DNA of 64,000 bases from Solwaraspora sp. WMMD792 (GTDB taxonomy: Bacteria; Actinomycetota; Actinomycetes; Mycobacteriales; Micromonosporaceae), in assembly GCF_029626105.1 (NCBI RefSeq), contig NZ_JARUBH010000009.1, positions 2,914,001 through 2,978,000 of the forward strand, given 5' to 3'. The notes beneath the pieces are model-generated. The model searched no databases and was not told the DNA's origin. It saw only the letters and a program-made list of their open reading frames with translations. The position numbers were made by a program, and so were the translations under genes. Below are positions 26,119-35,607 of the stretch, one piece after another. How positions within the stretch are numbered: the first letter of the stretch is position 1; every line of letters begins with the position of its first letter.

Positions 26119-27360
26119 ATGGACACTGACACTGCCGACTGTGTGGTCGCCGGTGGTGGACCGGCCGGCATGATGCTCGGCCTGCTGCTGGCCCGAGCCG
26201 GGGTGCGGGTCGTCGTCTGTGAGAAGCACGACGACTTCCTACGGGACTTCCGCGGCGACACCGTCCACCCGTCGACGTTGCGGCTGCTCGACGAGCTCGG
26301 CCTCGGCGGCCAGTTCGCAGCCCTGCCGCAGACCCGGATCCACCAGGTCGCCTTTCCGACCGGCGAGGACCGGCAGATCGTCGTCGGGGACCTACGCCGG
26401 TTGCACACCCCGCACCCGTACATCGCGATGGTGCCGCAGTGGGACCTGCTCAACCTGCTCGCCGGGGCGGCGGCGACCGAACCGACGTTCACCCTGCGGA
26501 TGGGGACCGAGGTGACCGGCCTGCTGCACGACGGTGACCGGGTCGCCGGGGTGCGCTACCGGACCACGGACGGCGCGACCGGCGAGATCCGCTCGGCGTT
26601 GACCGTGGCCTGCGACGGACGCTGGTCGGCGGTACGGCGGGCGGCCGGACTGCGGCCCCGCGAGTACCCGGTGCCGATCGACGCCTGGTGGTTCCGGCTG
26701 CCCCGACGGGACACCGACGACCTGTCGGGCCTGGTACCGGCCGCCGGCCACGGCGCGATGGTCGTGGTGTTCCCCCGGGAGGGCCACCTGCAGGTCGCCT
26801 ACATCGCCCGCAAGGGGACCGACGCCGAGCTGCGCAGCCGCGGGCTGGCGGCGTTCCAGCGCCAGGTGGCCACCGTCGCGCCCCGGCTCGCCGACCGGCT
26901 CGACGCGCTGACCAGCATGGACGACGTCAAACATCTGGACGTACGGGTGAACCGGCTGCGCCGCTGGCACCGCGACGGCCTGCTCTGCATCGGCGACGCC
27001 GCGCACGCGATGAGCCCGGTGGGCGGGGTCGGCATCAACCTCGCCGTCGCCGACGCCGTCGCGGCGGCGACCCGGCTGGCCGGACCGCTGCGCCGGGGCC
27101 GGATCACCCCGGCGGAGCTGGCCACGGTACGGGCCCGCCGGGCCCTGCCGACCGTCGTGGTGCAGACCCTGCAGCAGAATCTGCACCGCACCATCGTCCA
27201 GCCGATCCTGGACGGTCGGCGGGTCGGCCCGCCGGCCCCGCTGCTGGCCCTGATGCGCCGGTTCCCACCGGCGTCGCTGCTGCCCGCCTACCTGATCGGC
27301 ATCGGACCGCGTCCCGAGCACGCACCGGAGTACGCCCGCCGGTGGGTTCAGCCCGGCTGA
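26119..27360 (+). CDS. FAD-dependent aromatic-type monooxygenase
   Basis: 413 residues. The ATG at 26119 follows GGAGG at a good distance. The three flavoprotein hydroxylase motifs are present: GGGPAGMMLGLLLARAG at the N-terminus, a DG-type motif CDGRWSAVRRAAG, and the GD motif CIGDAAHAMSPVGGVGINLA near residue 295. It belongs to the PheA/UbiH-like FAD-binding 3 family, which hydroxylates aromatic or polyketide substrates using NAD(P)H. No pathway neighbours indicate the substrate. A lower-GC stretch (26075-26105) upstream could hold the promoter. Confidence 0.9.
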   Translation: MDTDTADCVVAGGGPAGMMLGLLLARAGVRVVVCEKHDDFLRDFRGDTVHPSTLRLLDELGLGGQFAALPQTRIHQVAFPTGEDRQIVVGDLRRLHTPHPYIAMVPQWDLLNLLAGAAATEPTFTLRMGTEVTGLLHDGDRVAGVRYRTTDGATGEIRSALTVACDGRWSAVRRAAGLRPREYPVPIDAWWFRLPRRDTDDLSGLVPAAGHGAMVVVFPREGHLQVAYIARKGTDAELRSRGLAAFQRQVATVAPRLADRLDALTSMDDVKHLDVRVNRLRRWHRDGLLCIGDAAHAMSPVGGVGINLAVADAVAAATRLAGPLRRGRITPAELATVRARRALPTVVVQTLQQNLHRTIVQPILDGRRVGPPAPLLALMRRFPPASLLPAYLIGIGPRPEHAPEYARRWVQPG

Positions 27361-27400
27361 CCCCACCGGTCGGCACCGGACCGGGCCGCCCTGGGCAGGA

Positions 27401-30088
27401 TCAGCGGGTCCGGCCGTCGTCGGGGCGGTCGGCCCGCACGGTCAGGATCAGGTCGGCGACCAGCGCCGTCCAGCCGGTCTGGTGCCAGGCGCCCAGACCG
27501 GCGCCGTTGTCGCCGTGGAAGTACTCCGGGAAGGCGATCAGGTCCCGCCAGTCGGGGTGCTGCTGGAACGTCTCGGCGGCGCCGTAGATCGGCCGCCGAC
27601 CGTACCCGTCGCGCAGGAACAGCGAGATCAGCCGGTGCGACAGGTCGTCGGCGATCGCGTTGAGCGTTCGCTTGGAGCCGGACCGGGTCGGATACTCGAT
27701 CAGCAGGTCGTCGCCGAAGAAGGTGGCGAAGTCCCGCAGCGCGCAGACCAGCAGATAGTTGGTGGGCATCCAGATCGGGCCCCGCCAGTTGGAGTTACCG
27801 CCGAACAGCCCGCTGGCCGACTCGGCCGGCTCGTAGCCGACGGTGAAGTCCTGCCCGCCGAGGGAGACGGTGAACGGTTCGTCGAGGTGCCGCCGGGACA
27901 GGGTGCGCAGCCCGTACGGGGAGAGGAACTCGTCCTCGTCGAGCATCGGGGCGAGGATCCGCACGATCTGCTCCGGGCCGACCATGGACAGCAGCCGGTG
28001 CTGCCGGCCGTCGCCGGCCAGCCGGCGGGCGCCGATCACGTCGGCGTACTCCGGTTTGTTGGTCAGGAACCAGCGCAGCCGGGCCGCCAGCTCCGGCAGC
28101 CTGGCCAGGGTGCCGGAGTGCAGCGTGGTGGTGGCCGCCAACGGCAGCAGGCCGACCACCGACCGCACCTTCAGCGGCAGGGTGTCGCCGTCGGGCAGCC
28201 GCAGCTGGTCGTAGAAGAACGAGTCCTCTTCATCCCACAGCCCCTGGTCGTAGGCGGCGGCGGCGATGTAGGCGAAGTGTTCCAGGAACTTGGTGGCGAT
28301 GTCGGTGTAGGTGTGGTCGTGCACGGCCAGGGTCAACGCCATGTCCAGCATGTTCAGCGCGTACGTCGCCATCCAGCCGGTGCCGTCGGACTGCTCCAGC
28401 ACCCCGGCCACCGGCAGCGCGGCGGACCGGTCGAACGGCCCGACGTTGTCCAGCCCGAGGAAGCCGCCCTCGAAGACGTTGTTGCCGTTGATGTCCTTGC
28501 GGTTGACCCACCAGGTGAAGTTGAGCAGCAGCTTGTGCATGATCCGGGCGAGGAACTCGAAGTCGCGCCGGCCGTCGATGTCGAACACCCGCAGCGCCGC
28601 CCAGGCGTGCACCGGCGGGTTGACGTCGGCGAACGCCCACTCGTACGCCGGGATCTGCCCGTTGGGGTGCATGTACCACTCGCGCAGCAGCAACAGCAGC
28701 TGGTCCTTGGCGAACTGCGGGTCGACCCGGGCCAGCGTGGAGCAGTGGAACGCCAGGTCCCAAGCGGCGTACCAGGGGTATTCCCACGGGTCCGGCATGG
28801 AGATGACGTCGAAGCTGTTCATGTGCCGCCACGCGGCGTTGCGGCCGTGGGCACGCCCGTTCGGCGGCGGCGGGCTGGCCGGGTCGCCGGCCAGCCACTG
28901 GGCGACGTCGAAGTGGTAGAACTGCTTGCCCCAGAGCACGCCGGCGAACGCCCGGCGGGCGACGAGGCGTTCGTCGTCGGTGGCGGCGGCCGGGATGACG
29001 GTGTCGTAGTAGCGGTCGGCCTCGGCGTGCCGGGCGGCCAGCGTCGCGGCATGGCCGGCGCCGAGGTTGAGCCGGGGCGGCGGGTTGTTGCTCGGCGGCG
29101 GCGCGGTCAACGTCAGCCGCAGCCGGATCCGGTCCTCGCCGCCGGCCGGCACGTCCAGCACGTAGTGCAGTGCGCCCTTGGTGCCGGTCAGTTCCGGGTT
29201 GACCGTGTCGGCGCCGTCGACGACGTGGTCGTTGATGCCGTCCTTCGGGTACGGGGTACGCGATGGCAGCCCCCAGAGCCGTTCGGCGTTGCTGTCGTTG
29301 TCGCACAGCAACGCGGTCGGGTTGCCGTCGCCCTGCAGCACCAGCTGCCCGAGCACCCAGTGGTGGCCGATCAGGCGGTCGCCGTCGCCGGTGAGCACCG
29401 GGATCTGGTCGCGGCCGGGCAGCCCCCACGCCCAGGTGTTGCGGAACCACAGGCCGGGTAGGACGTGCAGGCGGGCATCGGTGTCGCCCCGGTTGGCGAC
29501 GGTGATCTCGATGCACATGTCGGTCGGCCCCGCCTTGGCGTAGTCGACGGTTACCGCCCAGTACCGGTCGTCGTCGAAGATGCCGGTGTCGACCAGTTCA
29601 TACTCGGTCTCGTCGCGGCCGCGCATACCGTTGACCGCGACGAGATCGTCGTACGGAAAGGCGGCCTGCGGATAGTGGTAGCGCCAACGCATCCAGGAGT
29701 GGGTGGGCGTGGAATCCTCGTACCACCAGTAGTCCTTCGCGTCCTCGCCGTGGTTGCCGCCGTCGCCGCCCAGGCCGAACATGCGCTCCTTGAGGATCGG
29801 GTCCTCGCCGTTCCACAGCGCCAGGCCGAAGCAGAACGTCTGCCGGTCGTCACAGACGCCGGCCATGCCATCCTCGTTCCAGCGGTACGCCCGGGATCGG
29901 GCATGATCATGCGGAAAGTAGTCCCACGCCGTACCGTGCTCGCTGTAGTCCTCCCGTACCGTTCCCCATGCCCGCTCTGACACGTAGGGCCCCCATGCCC
30001 GCCACGGCTGCTCACCCGCGTCGGCTTCCGCCAACCGGGTGCGCTCCGGATCACGATACGTCCGCCTGGAGTTGACCATGACGGTCAT
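27401..30088 (-). CDS. GH63-like (MGH1-type) glycoside hydrolase
   Basis: 895 residues. An N-terminal beta-sandwich part (about 1-340, with WNEDGMAGVCDDRQ) is followed by an (alpha/alpha)6 domain with WYAAWDLAFHCSTLARVDP near residue 445 and NGQIPAYEWAFADVNPPVHA near 475. These resemble GH63 glucosidases and mannosylglycerate/glucosylglycerate-type hydrolases (MGH1 domain). No signal peptide is seen, so the enzyme should be cytoplasmic. The start at 30088 has AGGAAG just before it; an ATG at 30079 is nearly as good. It is divergent from the debranching enzyme gene, which supports a role in alpha-glucan or glucosylglycerate metabolism. Confidence 0.85.
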   Translation of the reverse strand: MTVMVNSRRTYRDPERTRLAEADAGEQPWRAWGPYVSERAWGTVREDYSEHGTAWDYFPHDHARSRAYRWNEDGMAGVCDDRQTFCFGLALWNGEDPILKERMFGLGGDGGNHGEDAKDYWWYEDSTPTHSWMRWRYHYPQAAFPYDDLVAVNGMRGRDETEYELVDTGIFDDDRYWAVTVDYAKAGPTDMCIEITVANRGDTDARLHVLPGLWFRNTWAWGLPGRDQIPVLTGDGDRLIGHHWVLGQLVLQGDGNPTALLCDNDSNAERLWGLPSRTPYPKDGINDHVVDGADTVNPELTGTKGALHYVLDVPAGGEDRIRLRLTLTAPPPSNNPPPRLNLGAGHAATLAARHAEADRYYDTVIPAAATDDERLVARRAFAGVLWGKQFYHFDVAQWLAGDPASPPPPNGRAHGRNAAWRHMNSFDVISMPDPWEYPWYAAWDLAFHCSTLARVDPQFAKDQLLLLLREWYMHPNGQIPAYEWAFADVNPPVHAWAALRVFDIDGRRDFEFLARIMHKLLLNFTWWVNRKDINGNNVFEGGFLGLDNVGPFDRSAALPVAGVLEQSDGTGWMATYALNMLDMALTLAVHDHTYTDIATKFLEHFAYIAAAAYDQGLWDEEDSFFYDQLRLPDGDTLPLKVRSVVGLLPLAATTTLHSGTLARLPELAARLRWFLTNKPEYADVIGARRLAGDGRQHRLLSMVGPEQIVRILAPMLDEDEFLSPYGLRTLSRRHLDEPFTVSLGGQDFTVGYEPAESASGLFGGNSNWRGPIWMPTNYLLVCALRDFATFFGDDLLIEYPTRSGSKRTLNAIADDLSHRLISLFLRDGYGRRPIYGAAETFQQHPDWRDLIAFPEYFHGDNGAGLGAWHQTGWTALVADLILTVRADRPDDGRTR

Positions 30089-30277
30089 TCTTCCTGGGAC
30101 GTGTTTCCGGCACTTGTCGGACCGTCACCTTGCCGGCACACCAGCGCCGTTTCGCCGGCCCGGAACCGCTCCGCCACCGCCCAGCACCGCCTGCCGTACC
30201 ACCCCGCCACCGCCCAGCCACCGCCCAGCCACCGGCCCGCAGCCCGCTCTCGCCGGTCGACCAGCCATGGAGGAACA

Positions 30278-32209
30278 TTGCTCGACATCAGCTTCGGACC
30301 GCAGGTCTGCGGCGACCTGGCCGCCGGAGCCAGCCGGGAGTGGCTGGTCACCGACGGTCGGGGCGGCTACGCGATGGGCACGGTCAGCGGTCTGCGTACC
30401 CGGCGTTACCACGGCCTGCTGGTGGTCGCCGGGGCCACCCCGGCGGCCCGGCGGGTCGGGCTGGTCAGCCTCGACCCGGCGGTCACCCTGCCGTCCGGCG
30501 CGCAGGTCCGCCTCGGCGTGCACGAATGGGCATCCGGCGTGGTCGACCCGCCCGGCCACACCCTGCTGGAGCGGTTCGACCTGACCGACGGGGTGCCGCG
30601 CTGGCGATGGCGGATCGGCGACGTGGTGATCGAACGGGAGATCGCGATGACGCACGGCTCGCCCTGCGTGGCGGTCACCCACCGGCTGGTCAGCGGCGGG
30701 CCGGTCACCCTCACCCTGGCCGCCGTCACCACCTGGCGGGACGCGCACGGCGAACGGGACGGGCAGGCTCCCCCGCCGCGGATGGACAACGTCGACGGCG
30801 GCACGGTGATCGAGGGCGCGTTCCGGGTGCACGGCCCGGACTGGGTGCCGGCGGGCAACTGGTGGGACGGCGTGTACCACCGCGAGGAGGCGGCGCGCGG
30901 GCTGCGGGCCGAGGAGGACCTGTGGTACGCGGGCAGCTTCACCGCCACCCTCGACGGCCCCGGCGCGGTGGCCGAGGTGACCGCGTGGGCGGAGCAGCTG
31001 GAACAGGTGCCGGCCCCGGCGGCCACGATCGTCGCCGCCGCCCGGACCCGCAACCGGGCCGTGGTGGCGGCCGCGAAACCGGCCGACGCCGTCGACGCCA
31101 CGCTGGCCCTGGCCGCCGACGCGTTCGTGGTGCGCACCGGCACCGGGCCGGACGTGGTGGCCGGCTACCCGTGGTTCGGGGCGTGGTCGCGGGACACGAT
31201 GACGTCGTACGAGGGGTTGTTCCTGGCGACCGGGCGGGCTGACGAGGGCCGGGAGCTGCTGCGCGGCTACGCGGCGACACTGTCCGAGGGGATGCTGGCG
31301 AACACCGCCGACACCGGGCACGTGGAGTACAACACCGTCGACGGCACCCTGTGGTTCCTGCACGCGGTGGACCGGCATGTCACCGCGACCAGCGACATCG
31401 ACCTGGCAGCCGAGTTGCTGCCGGCGCTACGCGAGGTGGTCGCGGCGCACCTGCGCGGCACCCGGTACGGCATCCGGGTGGACGAGGCCGACGGGCTGCT
31501 CACCGGCGGTGCCGGCGGTGAGGCACTGACCTGGATGGACGCCCGGGTGTACGGGGTGCCGATCACCTCCCGGGAAGGCAAGCCGGTCGAGGTGAACGCC
31601 CTGTGGGTCAACGGGCTGGCGGCGGTGAGCGAGCTGGCGCAGCTGGTGGACGGTGACCCGGGGGCGGCGACGAGCGTGTACCCGAAGGCGCAGGAGTCGT
31701 TCCGGGCCCGCTACCCGGCCCCGTCGGGGTGGCTCTACGACGTGCTGGACACCCCGGCGCAGTACCCGTTGGGTGGGGACCCGCACGCCGACGACGACGC
31801 GCTGCGCCCGAACCAGTTGCTCGCCTGGTCGCTGCCGTACGCCCCGTTGGAGCCGGACCCGGCACCGCTGCGGGCGATCGGCGCGGCGCTGCTGACCCCG
31901 CTGGGTCTGCGCAGCCTGGCCCCGGACTCGGCCGGCTACCTCGGGCAGCACCGGGGCGGCCCGGCCCGCCGCGACGGCGCCTATCACCAGGGCACGGTCT
32001 GGCCGTGGCTGATCGGACCGTACGTGTCGGCGGCCCGGCGGGCCGGTCTGGACGTCTCCGACGTGTTCCTCGGGCTGACCGCCCACCTGAGCGAGTACGG
32101 ACTCGGCTCGGTCAGCGAAACGGCTGACGGGGATCCGCCGCACGGCGCCACCGGCTGCCCGTTCCAGGCGTGGTCGGTGGCCGAACTACTCCGGGTCCGA
32201 CAAGTCTGA
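30278..32209 (+). CDS. amylo-alpha-1,6-glucosidase (glycogen debranching enzyme)
   Basis: 643 residues from a TTG at 30278, preceded by GGAGG (30269-30273). This gives the N-terminus MLDISFGPQVCGDLAAGASR, and the conserved part begins there. The longer open reading from 30101 would add 59 Pro/Arg-rich residues encoded by repetitive CCACCGCCCAG DNA. The N-terminal GDE domain has REWLVTDGRGGYAMGTVSG. The C-terminal GH133-type domain has YPWFGAWSRDTMTSYEGLFL near residue 292 and a GHVEYNTVDGTLWF segment near 347. It should release glucose from 1,6-branch points of glycogen. It lies in an alpha-glucan cluster with the GH63-like and GT4 genes. Confidence 0.88.
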   Translation: MLDISFGPQVCGDLAAGASREWLVTDGRGGYAMGTVSGLRTRRYHGLLVVAGATPAARRVGLVSLDPAVTLPSGAQVRLGVHEWASGVVDPPGHTLLERFDLTDGVPRWRWRIGDVVIEREIAMTHGSPCVAVTHRLVSGGPVTLTLAAVTTWRDAHGERDGQAPPPRMDNVDGGTVIEGAFRVHGPDWVPAGNWWDGVYHREEAARGLRAEEDLWYAGSFTATLDGPGAVAEVTAWAEQLEQVPAPAATIVAAARTRNRAVVAAAKPADAVDATLALAADAFVVRTGTGPDVVAGYPWFGAWSRDTMTSYEGLFLATGRADEGRELLRGYAATLSEGMLANTADTGHVEYNTVDGTLWFLHAVDRHVTATSDIDLAAELLPALREVVAAHLRGTRYGIRVDEADGLLTGGAGGEALTWMDARVYGVPITSREGKPVEVNALWVNGLAAVSELAQLVDGDPGAATSVYPKAQESFRARYPAPSGWLYDVLDTPAQYPLGGDPHADDDALRPNQLLAWSLPYAPLEPDPAPLRAIGAALLTPLGLRSLAPDSAGYLGQHRGGPARRDGAYHQGTVWPWLIGPYVSAARRAGLDVSDVFLGLTAHLSEYGLGSVSETADGDPPHGATGCPFQAWSVAELLRVRQV

Positions 32210-32258
32210 TCAGTTGCTGTTACATCAGCGCAACGCGAATGTCTTCCCTGGTTATCCC

Positions 32259-32282
32259 GTTGCCGGCAGTATCGTCGGCAAC
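32259..32282. promoter_or_regulatory. inverted repeat upstream of the GT4 gene
   Basis: GTTGCCG (32259-32265) and CGGCAAC (32276-32282) are perfect 7-base arms with a 10-base spacer, in a lower-GC gap of 151 bases before the GT4 gene. It could be an operator; no regulator is identified. Confidence 0.35.
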
Positions 32283-32360
32283 CCAAAGACGCGTCAGCAC
32301 CCGCAATAGGTGTCTGATCGCGCATGTCCGGTGCCGATTTGAATTGAGGGGGGTCTGTCG

Positions 32361-33695
32361 ATGTCACCTGCCGCCGACGTGATCGACATCCGCGCACCAC
32401 GGTCGCAGCGGATTCTGATGCTGTCCTGGGAGTACCCACCCGTCGTGGTGGGCGGACTGGGCCGACACGTACACGCCCTCTCCGTCGCCCTGGCCAACGC
32501 CGGCCACGAGGTCACCGTCGTCACCCGCCACGCCCCCGGCGCCCCCCTCGAGGAATACGCCGACGGCGTCCGCATCATCCGCGCCGCCGAGGACCCACCC
32601 CTGTTCCCCCTGGCCACCCCCAGCCTCCTCGCCTGGACCATGGCCTTCAACCACACCCTCACCCGCGCCGCCCTGCGCGCCACCCAGACCGCCGAATACG
32701 ACGTCATCCACGCCCACGACTGGCTCGTCACCCACACCGCCATCACCCTCAAGGAACACCTCGACATCCCCCTCGTCGCCACCATCCACGCCACCGAGGC
32801 CGGCCGCCACCAGGGCTGGCTGCCCGACGAGATGAACAAGTCCATCCACTCCATCGAACACTGGCTCGGCCACGAGTCGTGCCGGGTGATCGCCTGCTCC
32901 GGCTACATGCGCTGGGAGGTCAGCCACCTGCTGGAGCTGCCGGCGTCGCGGGTGGACGTGATCGCCAACGGGGTGAACGACCGGGTGTGGCGCTCGTCGA
33001 CGCGGGCGGTGGCGGCGGCCCGCGAGCGGTACGCCGCCGACGGGCCGCTGATCGGCTTCGCCGGCCGGCTGGTCTACGAGAAGGGCGTCCAGCACCTGAT
33101 CGCCGCGCTGCCGTGGCTGCGGCAACGCCATCCCGGGCTGCGGGTGATCGTCGCCGGTGACGGGCCGTACCGGGGTGAGCTGCAGGCGCAGGCCGCGCGG
33201 CTCGGCGTCGCCGATCTGATCGACTTCGCCGGGTTCATGACCGAGTCGCAGCTGCCGGCGGTGCTGGGCGCGACCGACGCCACCGTGGTGCCGAGCCTCT
33301 ACGAGCCGTTCGGCATGGTGGCGCTGGAGGCGGCGGCGGCCGGCGCGCCACTGGCCGTGTCGGCCACCGGCGGGCTCGCCGAGATCGTCGAGCACGGCGT
33401 GACCGGCACGACGTTCCGGCCGCAGGATCCGCACGGGCTGGCCCAGGCGGTGCACACGCTGCTGTCCGACGAGCTGTTCGCCCGGCGGGTGGCCCGCTCG
33501 GCCAGGCAGCTGGTGACCCGGCGGTACGGCTGGGCGACGATCGCGGCGCAGACCGCCGCCACGTACGCCGCCGCGGTCCGCGAGGCGCCGGGCTTCAACA
33601 CCCGGCGGGCGGCCGCCCAGCTGGCCGGCGGGGCGGGCAAGCTCGTCGTGCCGGACGGCAACCTGCTCGCGGCGGTCGGCGGCGCCGTCTCGTAG
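32361..33695 (+). CDS. GT4 glycosyltransferase, glycogen-synthase-like
   Basis: 444 residues. The N-terminal donor/acceptor lobe has SWEYPPVVVGGLGRHVHALS. The C-terminal lobe has FAGRLVYEKGVQHLIAAL and the nucleotide-sugar EX7E region SLYEPFGMVALEAAAAGAPL near residue 312. It resembles actinobacterial GT4 glycogen/maltose-1-phosphate synthases (GlgA/GlgM type) and sits next to a debranching enzyme. The SD is the G-rich GGGGGG before the ATG. Codon use is mosaic: from about 32430 to 32872 nearly every codon ends in C (CGC, CCC, ACC, CTC). After that it switches abruptly to the mixed G/C style of the neighbours. This suggests recombination with a divergent allele within the gene. Confidence 0.88.
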   Translation: MSPAADVIDIRAPRSQRILMLSWEYPPVVVGGLGRHVHALSVALANAGHEVTVVTRHAPGAPLEEYADGVRIIRAAEDPPLFPLATPSLLAWTMAFNHTLTRAALRATQTAEYDVIHAHDWLVTHTAITLKEHLDIPLVATIHATEAGRHQGWLPDEMNKSIHSIEHWLGHESCRVIACSGYMRWEVSHLLELPASRVDVIANGVNDRVWRSSTRAVAAARERYAADGPLIGFAGRLVYEKGVQHLIAALPWLRQRHPGLRVIVAGDGPYRGELQAQAARLGVADLIDFAGFMTESQLPAVLGATDATVVPSLYEPFGMVALEAAAAGAPLAVSATGGLAEIVEHGVTGTTFRPQDPHGLAQAVHTLLSDELFARRVARSARQLVTRRYGWATIAAQTAATYAAAVREAPGFNTRRAAAQLAGGAGKLVVPDGNLLAAVGGAVS

Positions 33696-33765
33696 GCGCA
33701 CTCGGCTGTTAGGCCACCCGGGGCAGCGAAACGGTGGATGATGGCCGCTTCTCCAGCTGATCCGG

Positions 33766-33810
33766 CATCGTCAGCCCGCGACTACTGTATGCAGTCGTGG
33801 GCTGACGATG
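33766..33810. promoter_or_regulatory. 18-bp inverted repeat just upstream of a kinase gene
   Basis: Arms 33766-33783 (CATCGTCAGCCCGCGACT) and 33793-33810 pair with a single mismatch across a 9-base spacer (ACTGTATGC). The right arm ends at the G-rich SD of the kinase gene, 10 bases before its ATG. There is no U tract, so an operator or an SD-proximal RNA structure is more likely than a terminator, although the GT4 gene ends 70 bases upstream. Confidence 0.6.
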
Positions 33811-33820
33811 GGAGACGGTG

Positions 33821-34720
33821 ATGGTGCGACCGCAGCTGATCGCGGACCGCTACCGGCTCGTACGTCCGGTCGGCAGCGGCGGGATGGGACGGGTCTGGCT
33901 GGCCCGCGACGAGGTCCTGCACCGCGACGTCGCGGTCAAGGAGGTGCTGCCCCCGGACTGGATGAACGACGCCGAACGCGAGGCGCTGCGCCGCCGGACG
34001 CTACGGGAGGCGCGCAGCGCCGCCCGGCTCAACCACCCCAACGTGGTCCGCATCTACGACGTGCGACACGTCGCCGGTAGCCCGCTGATCGTGATGGAGT
34101 ACGTCCGGTCCCGCTCGCTGCACCAGGTCGTCGCCGAGGACGGCCCGCTGCCGCCGGTACGGGTCGCCGCGATCGGCCGGCGGGTGCTGGCCGCCCTGCG
34201 GGCCGCGCACGGCCACGGGGTCCTGCACCGCGACGTCAAGCCACACAACGTGCTGATCGGCGACCGGGGCCGGGTGGTACTGACTGATTTCGGACTCGCC
34301 ACCCTGGACGGCGACGGCTCGATCACCCGGACCGGGATGGTGATCGGTTCGCCGCAGTACATCGCGCCGGAACGCGCCCGGGACGGGGTGTCCACCGTGG
34401 CGGCCGACCTGTGGTCACTCGGCGCCACGCTGTACGCCGCCGTCCAGGGCCGTTCCCCGTACGCCCGGTCGACCCCGATGGCGACGCTGACCGCGCTGGC
34501 CACCGCGCCACCGGACCCGGCGACCCGGGCCGGGCCGCTGCGGCCGGTGCTCGCCGGGCTGCTGCGCCGTGACCCGAGGCGACGGCTCGACGTGGACGAG
34601 ACCGACCGGATGCTGCGCCGGGTGACCGCCGGTACCCCACCCGGCACCACCGCCGTGAGCTGGCCCCGGCTGCGCGACGTGGCCGCGCGGTTACGGGTTC
34701 CCGGCGCCCTGACCCGGTAG
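33821..34720 (+). CDS. soluble Ser/Thr protein kinase
   Basis: 299 residues, essentially a bare kinase domain without a membrane helix. Motifs: glycine loop GSGGMGRVWLARD, Lys in VAVKEV, HRDVKPHN near residue 138, TDFGLATL near 158, and the activation-loop end GSPQYIAPERA. The ATG at 33821 has GGAG 7 bases upstream; GTG one codon earlier is also possible. Codon 291 (34691-34693) is TTA, so translation may depend on bldA. A large inverted repeat immediately upstream suggests specific regulation. Targets are unknown; the preceding gene is the GT4 enzyme. Confidence 0.92.
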   Translation: MVRPQLIADRYRLVRPVGSGGMGRVWLARDEVLHRDVAVKEVLPPDWMNDAEREALRRRTLREARSAARLNHPNVVRIYDVRHVAGSPLIVMEYVRSRSLHQVVAEDGPLPPVRVAAIGRRVLAALRAAHGHGVLHRDVKPHNVLIGDRGRVVLTDFGLATLDGDGSITRTGMVIGSPQYIAPERARDGVSTVAADLWSLGATLYAAVQGRSPYARSTPMATLTALATAPPDPATRAGPLRPVLAGLLRRDPRRRLDVDETDRMLRRVTAGTPPGTTAVSWPRLRDVAARLRVPGALTR

Positions 34721-34757
34721 GGTCGGCCGCGACGACCATTCACACCCTGGAGTACGC

Positions 34758-35525
34758 ATGGACGCGTCCGCCCTCGCCAGCGCGCCCGGCCTGGGCATCT
34801 ACCCGGGCGACCCGACGACGCCCCTGCTGACCTGCTACGACGACGCCACCGGCGAGCGGACCGAACTCTCCGCGACCGCGCTGGGCGCCTGGGCGGCCCG
34901 GACCGGGGCGGTGCTGCGCGACGGCTGCGGGCTGGTCGCCGGCGACCGGGCGGCGATCCTGCTGCCGCCGCACTGGCAGACCGCCGCCGTTCTGCTGGGT
35001 GCCTGGTCGATCGGGGTGTCGGTGTCGATCCGGCTGGCCGCCACCGCCGGCCTACCGGTGATCGAGCCGGGTGGCGACGAGCCGTTGGACGCGGTGTTCG
35101 CCGCCCGTGGTCGGATCGACGACTGGTTGGAGGACGTGCCCGGGGCGCGGTACCGCTTCATGCTCGACGTCGGTGCCCGGGCCGCGGCGGGCACCCCGCC
35201 GCCGGAGGGCTACCGCGACTTCCTCGCCGAGGCGTGCCGGTACCCCGGTCAGCCACCGGCGTACGGGCTGGTCCGGCCAGGTGATCTGGCCAGCGTGGAC
35301 GGGACCAGTTACGCCGAGTGGGGTTCACTGGCGCTGGAGATCGCCGCGCAGCAGGACGTCACCGCCGGCGACCGGGTGCTGGTCGACGGCGGCCAGCACG
35401 AGCACCCGCTGTTCTGGCTGCTCGCACCGCTCGCCGTCGGCGCGAGCGTGGTGCTCTGCGTCAACCTGGACCCGGACCGGCTCGATCCCAGGGTGGACAG
35501 CGAAGGAGTCACCCGGGTGCTCTGA
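34758..35525 (+). CDS. TIGR03089 family protein (AMP-binding-like)
   Basis: 255 residues, matching in length and pattern the actinobacterial TIGR03089 family, truncated relatives of AMP-dependent synthetases. Visible features are the N-terminal GIYPGDPTTPLLTCYDDATG, the LLPPHWQTAAVLLGAWSIG segment and a C-terminal VLVDGGQHEHPLFWLLAPLA. Full-length acyl-adenylate motifs are absent, so adenylating activity is doubtful. The family's role is unknown. It starts 37 bases after the kinase stop, with GGAG upstream of the ATG. Confidence 0.82.
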   Translation: MDASALASAPGLGIYPGDPTTPLLTCYDDATGERTELSATALGAWAARTGAVLRDGCGLVAGDRAAILLPPHWQTAAVLLGAWSIGVSVSIRLAATAGLPVIEPGGDEPLDAVFAARGRIDDWLEDVPGARYRFMLDVGARAAAGTPPPEGYRDFLAEACRYPGQPPAYGLVRPGDLASVDGTSYAEWGSLALEIAAQQDVTAGDRVLVDGGQHEHPLFWLLAPLAVGASVVLCVNLDPDRLDPRVDSEGVTRVL

Positions 35526-35607
35526 CCGCCGTACCGGTGTGGACGGTGCCACCACCATCTGACAGAGTTGCCTCCGCCGAGAAGTTGACCTTGGAGGAAG
35601 CTCTGCC

